Source of the DNA: Paulinella micropora
Taxonomy: Eukaryota > Cercozoa > Imbricatea > Euglyphida
Reading direction: 5' to 3'
Length of the DNA stretch: 48,550 bases
NCBI GenBank assembly: GCA_009731375.1
Contig: BJOX01000091.1
Location: forward strand, 1,024,252 to 1,072,801
Under the pieces are notes generated by a model that saw only the letters and a program-made list of their open reading frames with translations, did no database searches and had not been told where the DNA came from. A program made the translations under genes and the position numbers. How positions within the stretch are numbered: the first letter of the stretch is position 1; every line of letters starts with the position of its first letter. This document shows positions 30,889 through 38,800 of the stretch, piece after piece.

Positions 30889-32670
30889 TTAGTTGTGGAC
30901 TGCCATGGCCTCCAGGCGCCCGTTGCCCTCGTGCAGGTGGCGGAAGTAGGCGGAGTAGATGCAGACATCATACACGCCCGAGCGGAACCCGCGCTTGCCC
31001 GGCGTGTAGGTCTTGGGCAAGTACCACTGCTCACCGAGCCTTTCGGCCAGGGACTGGTCGTCCAGCGTGATTGTGAACTTCAGCAGGTCGTCCTTGCCGC
31101 AGATCAAGGGCTGGTCGTTGAGGTCAGTGAAAGTAGCGACCACCGAGACGGTGGCGGCCTGGACGTTGGCGGCCGTGCCGGTCTTGCTCGCCAGCGAGAT
31201 CTTGATGCCCTTGCTCTTGAGGTACGAGTTTTTAGACAAAAGCGTGTTGATATTGGTCCAGGCACCCGTCGCGGGCATCTCGTAGTGCCACATGCTGGAG
31301 TTAACGGCTGCCAGCGTCTTGTCCTCGTCGACGTCCGCGATCGCTAGGACCACACCCTCGTACCGGAACGTCATCCGGTTGCTGCTAGTGATGGTGATGC
31401 TGACGGACGGCACCAGCTCCAGCGTGGTCTCGGTCGGTGCGGCGGCAGTGTTGAACACGAGGCGTTCCCGTGCTCCTACAAAGTGCTTGTAGCCGTCCAT
31501 CTCGCCGTCGAGCATGCCCCGCAGATCGTTCGAGAACGGAATCACATACACGTTGTTGCTGTTGGCAAAGACTTCGTTGAACAACTCGTTGGCCGTGTGC
31601 TCCCTGAAATAGCGCTCGTTCACGGGGGTGCCCTGACCAAGCTGGCTGCGCCCTTGCACATCTTCCAAGTCGATCGTCGCGGTGTCTCCGAGCGCCTCGC
31701 ACTTGAGCAGACGCCCGGTCGCTTCATAGGCGCGGTCGGGGGTGTAGGTGACGGCGCCGGCGTCGTAGCCCGTCTGGAGGCCCGAGCGGCGCAGGTACAC
31801 GAACAACGCTCCGCACCGATGGTTGAACTGGTCCAAATCGACCGTGACTCTGGACGACGGCTGCATCACTTTACCGTGATCAATGAACTGTACGTAGTCC
31901 AGGTACTGGTGGCGCACAGTCTTGCCGATCTTGTCCGGGTGCTTGCCCACCAACATACCGTTGGGCATGATCGTGGACGAGGAGATCAGGCGCACTTCCT
32001 CCAGCGTCGCGGTACAAGGGGTGGTCTGCGCCGTCTGGTCCTCGACGAAGATTGAGCCGCGCGGGTAGAAGCGGACCTCCAGGTCTCCCCTCAGGTGGCT
32101 CAAATCGAGGTCGAGGCCGTTGATCAACAAGTGAACAACTGGCAAGTAGAACCACTGGACATCGCCGCTGCGCCACACGCGCGAGCTCAGGCGACCGTAC
32201 ATATTCTGGTTGAACATGTCGTTGATGCTCGCCAACGCCTCTTGGCTCAGGGTGTTCAGCAGCAAGTGCAAGACCTCACCGTAGTATCTAGCCAGCTCTT
32301 GCCCGCTGGCCCTTTCGTAGATTTCGATACGATCGAACCAAAGGGGCACTGGCATGACACGGGAGTCGGTCGGCGTGCCGGTGGCCGCAAACTTGATCTC
32401 GAAGCGAAGGGTGGCGTCCTGGATGGCTCCAGGGGACTTGTTATCGAGGATGAACGAGAAGTAGGCGGTGTTGTCGAGCGCGGCGGTGTTGGGCTTGGGC
32501 GTCATGATGGTCTGCGTCCAGACGGGGCGCGTGGGCATCTTGACGACATGCTTCGGGGCAACCACGACCGCGGCGCCGGTCGCTGGGTCGCGGTCATTGG
32601 CCTGCACGAGCTTGGCCTTCTTTCCGGACTGGAACATCGCGGTCTCGCTCGGTCGCTTGCCGCCGAACAT
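30889..32670 (-). CDS. Major capsid protein (double jelly roll)
   Basis: 593 residues. A short basic N-terminus (G-K-K-A-K) is followed by T-A-Y-F-S-F-I-L-D-N (about residues 66-75) and R-I-E-I-Y-E-R-A-S-G-Q-E-L-A (about 113-126), typical of the first jelly roll of Polinton/PLV/NCLDV capsid proteins. A long loop and strand-rich second half (from about residue 330) give the second jelly roll. It forms the trimeric capsomers of an icosahedral shell. Length and motif order fit the family; closest relatives cannot be decided by eye. A TATATA box lies about 20 bases before the ATG, and the structural cluster continues downstream on the same strand. Confidence 0.82.
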   Translation of the reverse strand: MFGGKRPSETAMFQSGKKAKLVQANDRDPATGAAVVVAPKHVVKMPTRPVWTQTIMTPKPNTAALDNTAYFSFILDNKSPGAIQDATLRFEIKFAATGTPTDSRVMPVPLWFDRIEIYERASGQELARYYGEVLHLLLNTLSQEALASINDMFNQNMYGRLSSRVWRSGDVQWFYLPVVHLLINGLDLDLSHLRGDLEVRFYPRGSIFVEDQTAQTTPCTATLEEVRLISSSTIMPNGMLVGKHPDKIGKTVRHQYLDYVQFIDHGKVMQPSSRVTVDLDQFNHRCGALFVYLRRSGLQTGYDAGAVTYTPDRAYEATGRLLKCEALGDTATIDLEDVQGRSQLGQGTPVNERYFREHTANELFNEVFANSNNVYVIPFSNDLRGMLDGEMDGYKHFVGARERLVFNTAAAPTETTLELVPSVSITITSSNRMTFRYEGVVLAIADVDEDKTLAAVNSSMWHYEMPATGAWTNINTLLSKNSYLKSKGIKISLASKTGTAANVQAATVSVVATFTDLNDQPLICGKDDLLKFTITLDDQSLAERLGEQWYLPKTYTPGKRGFRSGVYDVCIYSAYFRHLHEGNGRLEAMAVHN

Positions 32671-32711
32671 CGTTTGGTCAATATATAAGGCAACCAGAAA
32701 ATAAAAATAAT

Positions 32712-32993
32712 TTATTTTTTGCCTGACATGATCATGGCGGCCGAGATCGCGACGGCCCCGATCGCGAGCGGCACGGTCACGCCCATCGTGCGCGCGGTCT
32801 TCTGCCGGTCCTCCTTGTTGTGCTGCTTGTTCTCCCGGTCCTCATACTTGCGGCGGCCGATGCGCGCGCGCTTGGCGGCGTGCTCGTCGGCCTTGGTTTG
32901 CTTGGCCTCTTGCTTGGCCGTCTCTTTCTCTTGCCTTTCTTCCTTTTTCGCGGCCTGCTTGGCCGTCCGGCGTTCGCGAGCTCGCTTGCCCAT
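32712..32993 (-). CDS. Basic charged protein with a C-terminal membrane anchor
   Basis: 93 residues from the ATG at 32993. Residues 1-65 are a highly charged Lys/Arg/Glu/Gln helix, and residues about 70-90 form one hydrophobic segment with Gly/Ala/Ile. The topology suggests a tail-anchored virion membrane protein whose basic part could touch DNA or capsid. The longer frame upstream of this ATG crosses the T/A-rich leader and is not used. Family not recognised. Confidence 0.6.
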   Translation of the reverse strand: MGKRARERRTAKQAAKKEERQEKETAKQEAKQTKADEHAAKRARIGRRKYEDRENKQHNKEDRQKTARTMGVTVPLAIGAVAISAAMIMSGKK

Positions 32994-33040
32994 CCGTAGA
33001 GCTTTATTTAAAAAACATTCGTGCGCAAGATTAAAATTTT

Positions 33041-33409
33041 TTAATACGTAATGACCGCACATATTTTTGCCAAGAGAGCAGCAATTTCTCCCAGGAAGGC
33101 TTGGTCCTGGCACAACTGTCTTTTAGCCACGAGGCGCTGCTGCAGCTGCTGGAGCTGCTGCGTGGGCGCGCGGAACTTGCAGGCGAGCTCGGCCCAGATT
33201 CCGGCCTCGGAGCGCACAAAGTCAGCGAGCTTGCCGTCCTTCCAGGCAGGCAAGAACCATGTCTGTACGGCCTCGACCTGTTGTTCAAGACCTAGTCTCT
33301 GCAGCTGCTTCAGTTCCTTGATCTCCTCGAGCCGCAACAGCCCGTACTTTTGGAACACCGTCTCCAGCGCACCGAACAGCTGCGACAGCGCTTGTCTCTT
33401 GGTCGACAT
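33041..33409 (-). CDS. Helical protein of unknown function
   Basis: 122 residues, Leu/Gln-rich with amphipathic helices throughout and a Q-Q-L-Q-Q-L-Q-Q stretch near residue 85. No transmembrane helix. Its start overlaps the end of the gene at 33285. It is likely a structural or assembly protein from its place in the virion cluster. Confidence 0.55.
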   Translation of the reverse strand: MSTKRQALSQLFGALETVFQKYGLLRLEEIKELKQLQRLGLEQQVEAVQTWFLPAWKDGKLADFVRSEAGIWAELACKFRAPTQQLQQLQQRLVAKRQLCQDQAFLGEIAALLAKICAVITY

Positions 33410-33557
33410 CGTCGAGCGGCACGTAGGCGTCTAGGTCGACGGCGGGCGGCTTTTTTGCTCTTGCTCTTTTCAGCAGCACTAGCAGGACCGCTAGCACAAA
33501 GACCAGGATTCCCCACACGGCTAGGGCTTCTTCTGGTGTCACGACAGTCGTGGTCAT
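33285..33557 (-). CDS. Small N-terminally anchored membrane protein
   Basis: 90 residues. A short lumenal N-terminus, a transmembrane helix at about residues 10-30 (V-W-G-I-L-V-F-V-L-A-V-L-L-V-L-L), a K-R-A-R-A-K-K stop-transfer signal and a polar tail. The last 42 codons overlap the next gene in another frame and look less protein-like, so a base error there could hide an earlier stop. It fits an inner-membrane virion protein. Confidence 0.5.
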   Translation of the reverse strand: MTTTVVTPEEALAVWGILVFVLAVLLVLLKRARAKKPPAVDLDAYVPLDDVDQETSAVAAVRCAGDGVPKVRAVAARGDQGTEAAAETRS

Positions 33558-33602
33558 CTTCTTAAGTGAAGGACCACAAGTTTTAATTTTTGCTTTCTTT
33601 TG

Positions 33603-34073
33603 TTAGAAGCGGTAGTGGCCCTCGCCGGCCGGGTTTAGGTAGTTTTCGTAGGCGTATTGCGACACGACTTCTGAGAGCGCGCCAAGCATAAAGAGTTGCT
33701 TGCCCGTGTCACCAGGCGCCATCCGCATGCCGCCTCCTGCTAGCAGGCCCGGCATCACGCTGTAGATCAGACCACCACCGACCACGTGCAGGGCCAAGGA
33801 AGGGTAGCGGGCCAGCCGGCCCTCTTGCGTTGAATTGAGCACACGGGACTGCAGCACGTCCACGATCGTGGTCGTTGCGGCCGCGATGATGGCCATGCCT
33901 ACCGACTTGCTGACGGTCACGCCGCTGAGCCCGGGCACGGCCGCAAAAGAGACGGGGGCGTCCTTTTGCACTAGTACCGGCGTCGCAAAGTAGGCGAACG
34001 CCGCGGCAGTAGCACTGCGCGCGATGTTCTCCATGCTGAAAGTGTCGCTGACGGTCCCTGCAATCTCGTCCAT
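33603..34073 (-). CDS. Multi-pass membrane protein
   Basis: 156 residues with about three hydrophobic segments (roughly residues 20-35, 55-72 and 95-112), rich in Gly, Ala and Val. Its leader has the usual T/A run (GTTTTTTAATACGG) 25-30 bases before the ATG. It is likely a virion membrane protein of the cluster that follows the capsid gene; no family recognised. Confidence 0.55.
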   Translation of the reverse strand: MDEIAGTVSDTFSMENIARSATAAAFAYFATPVLVQKDAPVSFAAVPGLSGVTVSKSVGMAIIAAATTTIVDVLQSRVLNSTQEGRLARYPSLALHVVGGGLIYSVMPGLLAGGGMRMAPGDTGKQLFMLGALSEVVSQYAYENYLNPAGEGHYRF

Positions 34074-34129
34074 CTTGTTTGGTCCTCCGTATTAAAAAAC
34101 AACGCCACAGAATTTAATATTTTTTTTAT

Positions 34130-34801
34130 TTATTGATTTACAGTCGGGGGGGCTGGGGTGTCTAGGTCCACCGCTGCTGTTGCGATGGGAGAGGTGTTGC
34201 GGGCGTGCGCGATGGCCGCGGTTTGCGCCGTGATCAAGGCCAGCTCGGTGACGGGGTCGAGCCTCGTCATGCCGATGCCGGCCTTGAGTTTGGCGCGTTC
34301 GAGCAAGAAGAGCCACCGCTCGTTGGCAAAGCACTCGTCAGTCATGCCGGAAATCTGGTAGCGAGTGCGGCTTGCCACCAGGCGCTCGAGGCACGTCAGC
34401 CCTTGCTTCAGGGCCACGTTGGACATCTGGTCCACGGCCGAGTCGTCCAGTGCCTCCTCTGCCTCTTCCAAGATCACGGGCAAACGCGCGCGGGCCACCT
34501 TGCGCAGCGCCCGCGGCTCGCAGGGCACTCCAGCCTTCTTGAGCTTGGGCGCAATCAGCTCCGATTTGCCGTATGCAATCAGAAGTCGGTACGCTGGATC
34601 TTCTCGTAAGGGCACCGTCTCGGCCTCCTCAAACCGCGGCTGCGGCGGCGGCTGGCGTTCTTTGGCTGCCACGCGTCGTCTTTTCTTGGGAGGGGGTTGA
34701 GCAGGGGGAGGAGCCTCCGCTTGTTCTGGTGGCAGNNNNNNNNNNAATTCTTGTTTGCCGTCTTCTGCGGCCGGCGGCTCGAGATCAGCAAAAGGGTCCA
34801 T
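34130..34801 (-). CDS. Structural protein with nuclear-localisation-like motif
   Basis: About 223 residues with a ten-N gap after residue 18 (34736-34745). Pro/Ala-rich N-terminus, then P-P-P-K-K-R-R-R-V at about residues 36-44, which looks like a classical nuclear localisation signal, then a helical domain. I see no catalytic motif. The frame is preserved across the gap as given, but the gap length is arbitrary, so the N-terminal part is uncertain. Confidence 0.5.
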   Translation of the reverse strand: MDPFADLEPPAAEDGKQEXXXXLPPEQAEAPPPAQPPPKKRRRVAAKERQPPPQPRFEEAETVPLREDPAYRLLIAYGKSELIAPKLKKAGVPCEPRALRKVARARLPVILEEAEEALDDSAVDQMSNVALKQGLTCLERLVASRTRYQISGMTDECFANERWLFLLERAKLKAGIGMTRLDPVTELALITAQTAAIAHARNTSPIATAAVDLDTPAPPTVNQ

Positions 34802-34842
34802 CCCTTATATGTATACTCGTAAAGAGACACAACTTTCTTTTT

Positions 34843-35461
34843 TTAGGGCCCCATGCCCAAGGCCTCGTTGCTGGCAGTGTTGATATCGGTCCAACCGCGC
34901 ACGTTGCCGTCCTCGCGCTCGAAGGCAGAGACCGAAGGAATACGGCTCCACTGTNNNNNNNNNNTTGCTCCACTGTGCGTCTCGCATTTTCGAGGCCTGG
35001 TACTCTTCGATCATTCTGGCCGCTTGCATACAGCCATTCCAGTCGTTCCCGTAGCTGCGCCTGAGTTCGGTGAGCCAGGGCTTCATAGTCGTCCCTGGCT
35101 GTCCTGGCATGAGGGGCCCCATCACACGATTGAAACAGTTGGTGTCGGCAAAGTCTCGTCCGTAGACGTCTACGATTTCCGGGTAGGTGCCGACAAGTAG
35201 CACGGCACCCTTGTACCACGAGGACAGGCTGTTCTTGCTCAGGCGCTGGGCAATGCCCTTCATGTTGCGCGTCGTGTCATCCAGCTGGGCCTCGGGGATC
35301 CCGTTGAGCGCAGAGTAGATGATGCTCGATGTGGCCAGGGCATCGGTCTTGACCACGGGGTCAGTTTGAGTACCGTGCTCCACTGCATCGTTGAGGTGCG
35401 CGCCCGACTTCTCGTCGGTGGTAGTCGCCAGGCGCACGGGTCCTCGTTGCGGGGCGGCCAT
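34843..35461 (-). CDS. Virion-type protein, interrupted by a false assembly gap
   Basis: About 200 residues. The ATG at 35461 follows a TTTTATTTAAAAAG leader. The product is soluble, mixed alpha/beta, with no motif I can name. The ten-N run at 34955-34964 is flanked by the same bases on both sides (GCTCCACTGT), so the two contigs very likely overlap and nothing is missing. In the frame that keeps the duplicated residues in register, the gene ends at a TAA at 34843-34845; the other two frames run on into poor composition. Confidence 0.6.
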
Positions 35462-35509
35462 TGTTCTTCGTTTTATTTAAAAAGGGTCACCAGAGAATAA
35501 AAAAAATTT

Positions 35510-35773
35510 TTACTTGGTGCCGTTCAGGACCGCTTCGCACTGCCTGGCCTGTTCGGGTGAGATTTTCAGCAGGATCTGTGCGTCCTGCACCTTGGGCGGC
35601 GGGAAGATCTTTTCGAGCGGCGCCTCCTCGACCGTGGTGTGCAGGGCCTCGAGCACTTTCTGTTCGGCCTGTGCCTCTTTCTGCCACTTGCGGCCGGCCT
35701 GCCTCAGTTCCTTTTCGTTCAGTTTGCCTAGCGCTAGCGCGAGCTGCGGGTTGAAACTTTGCAAGTGGTGCAT
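35510..35773 (-). CDS. Small helical protein
   Basis: 87 residues from the ATG at 35773, directly after CATTAAAAAAATG in the leader. Charged helices with Lys/Glu/Gln, no Cys, no membrane segment. A longer frame starting in the leader is hydrophobic by chance. Unknown function; it sits between the virion cluster and the giant coiled-coil gene on the same strand. Confidence 0.55.
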   Translation of the reverse strand: MHHLQSFNPQLALALGKLNEKELRQAGRKWQKEAQAEQKVLEALHTTVEEAPLEKIFPPPKVQDAQILLKISPEQARQCEAVLNGTK

Positions 35774-35808
35774 TTTTTTAATGACAAAACTTACAACAAA
35801 AAAAAGAT

Positions 35809-38800
35809 TCACTTATTCTTCTGCTTCTTGCTCGGCGCCTCGTTTGTCTCCGTCCTGTCCTTTCTCTTGGTGTTTAGTTTCACGAGCTTGATGCCTAGCT
35901 TGGACAAAACCTTGTGCCATTCCTGCATTAGCTTTTTGCCCCTCTTGCCCTCTGCCTGGATGCGCTCGGAGGCCCGGTTGATCATTTCGTGCAGCGTGTA
36001 TGATTTCTCAGTCGGGCCCACGGGGCCCTGGCTCCGCGTCTTGCGCTCCAGCAGCTCCTCGAACAGCGGGACAGAGGGCTCCTCGTTGAGGCTGGTGACG
36101 AGCTTCTGGTCGTGCCACTCGTCGGTGCCGTACGCCAGCGCCATCCGGACTACCTTGAGCCGCTCTTCAAAGGTGAGTTTCTGGCTGGTCAGGATTTGCA
36201 CGTCCTTCTCTGGTAGCTCTCCTAGCTGGTCCGGAAAGATCTTGTAGTCCAGGTCCGCCTCGGTGTTTTTGGCCGTGGCGGTCAGCACCAAGTTGGCCAA
36301 GTACCTGACGGCCAGGTTGTCCTTGTACTTTTGCCTGTTCTCGGGGTCCTTGAGGATGCTCTCGATGACACTCTTGGTTCCCTCTCGCAGGAAGGCCTTG
36401 GCTTCCTCGGGCTTGCCCCGGACCCTGTCGATCAGCTCTCTGTCGTTCACGCCCATGCCCCGCTTGCGCATGGCCTCCAGGATGCCCACGCGCAGCATGT
36501 TCAGGCTCTCTCTCTCCTGGCCTCTGGGCAGCGTTTTCCCGTTCATGGCATAATACAAGAGTTCTTGCTCTGCCTGCTTGGTGTCCAGCTCTCTGTCTGG
36601 TGCTGTTTCCATGTCCACTGGTGGAATGCTGTGGTCGGACCCTCGTTGTGCTATGCCGCTCTGGCTGTTAGGGTCGTTCGCCCCTGGCGTCCACGTCGAG
36701 TTGTCGCCGCCGCCGCCGGGTTGTCCCAAGCTAAAGACTTTGCCGGCAGAGGAGCTGCTGCCGTAGGCCTCGCCGCCGGCCGCGACCAGCACGCCGGCGC
36801 CGCTCCTGTCGCTGTCCTCTACCCCTCCGTTGCCCGGACGACGCGCCGGCCCGTCGACACCGGCGGCCATCCGCATAGGTGCGCCCGTGGCGGCGCCGAC
36901 CGCGAGACCCCGGGACTGGAGCCAGCCTCTGGCAAACAGGCCCTGGAACAAGGCCTTGAAGCCACCGACGATGCTGGGCTGCGTCACGAGGCCTTCGCCC
37001 ACCGCCTGCCCCACGTCGGGCCGCTGAGTGAAGACGGGCACGACTTGGCTCTGCGCCCACTCCCAGGCCTTGTCCAGGCCGCTCCCCTGCGGGAAGCTGC
37101 CCTTCTCGCGCTCGAGCGTGTTCTTCATAAAGTCTACCATGCCCGACCTCTTGACGAACGCGCTGAACTCCTCTGCGCTGGCCGTGTGCACCAGCCGCTT
37201 CTTTTCTTCGGGTGGCAGGGCGGGCGCCACGGCCTCGACTGCTGCTTCCTTGAGCTCGGTGACTTTCTGCTGTGCAGCAGTGGCCCGTTGCGCGAGCTCG
37301 CTGGCGCCCGAGACTGCCTGGGACTCCTTGTATTTCTTGATTTGTTCCTGGTACCGCTTGAGCTGATCGACGAGCTTTTGCTGGACGCTGCCCGCCGTCT
37401 TTCTGTCCTTTTGGAGCAGCGCGTTGGCCCTTTCCTTGTAGTCAGCATGTTTTTTCTCGAGGGCGGCCTTCTGTTCCTCGGACTCTTGGAGCCGCTCGGT
37501 AAGCTGGCGCAGCTTGCCTTCGCTGACCTGGCGCTCTTTGAGCAGGCGTTCCGCTTCCTTGACCCTGGCCGCGGCTTTCTCTGCCTTCTTGCCCTCCCGA
37601 GCTCTAGCCAGGGCGTCTTTCGCGCCCTTGAGTTCTTTCCGGAGTTTGAGGATTTCCTTGCTCTGTTTTTCGCTCTCATGGCCCATTTGCATCACGGCCT
37701 CGTCCGCTTCCGCGATCGTGTCCGTGTTTATTTTCAGTTGTGCTCGGAGCTTCTCGACTCGCTTGGTTAGCTTGTTGTAGGCCTCGCTCGCTTCAGCCAG
37801 CGAGCTCTCTTGCTGCGAGGTCTCGCGTGCCAGGCTGTCCACGTGCTGTTGCAGCGCTTCTCCTCCCTTGTTAGCAGCCTCCAGGTCTTGCTGCAGGTGG
37901 CGCTCGCGCGCTAGCGCCTCTTCCAGCGCCTGTACGGCCCGTTTGTTTTCTGTTGTCAGCTGGTGGCGGGCCTCCTCGCTCGCTTTTTTAGCTCGCTGGG
38001 CCTCTGCGCCGAGCGACGCCACTTGCTCCAGGGCCGCGTCTGCCAGCGCCCTCTGCTCGCGTGCGAGCCTCGCTTGTTGCTTGGAGTCGGTCTGCAACTG
38101 CTTGATCTCCGCTGCCTTGTGGCGCAGGTCCTCTAGCAGCAGCTGGCGGTTGCGCCTGTATTCTCTGGCCCGCGCCTGGAGCTCCTGGTTGTGTTGATGG
38201 GCTTCTTGCAGTTCTTGTGCCAGCCCGGCGTTCTTGGCCCTTTCCGCCTCGGTGTTGCCTTCTGCCGTCTGCAGGCGGTCGGTGCTCTCCTTGAGTTGCG
38301 CCTGTAGCTGTTCGATCTCGGTGTCCTTGAGCGTAATCTGGTCCAGGTACTCGCCGGCCAGGGCCTCTGCCTTTTTCTGTAGGGCCTCTACACCCGCCTT
38401 GTCCGACTCCAGCCCCTGGTAGGCTTTTTCGGCTTCTTGCAGCTGCTGGTCCAGCGCGGCGGCCCGCTCGTTGATCTCTTGCAGCTTCTGGTTAGTCTCA
38501 AACACCTGCCTGCTGGCATCCGCTGCATTGCGCGCGGTCTCGGCCGCTTGCTGTCTGTAGAGTTCTGCCTTTTGTTCCGCCTCCTCTGCTTTGCCTTCCA
38601 GCGCCGTCTTCTCTTCGCTGTACCCGAGCGTGGCCGCGTTCTTCTCTCTGAGCTCTGCCGCCAGCCCCGCGGCCGCCTGTTGTGCGCTGGACGCCCTTTG
38701 CTCCGCCTCTTGTTTCTCTTGCTGGGCCTGCCGTTCGGCTTCCTTGGCATCTGCTGCCTTCTGCTGCAGCTCGTCGTTAGCGCCCTTGGCCTGGGCTGCC

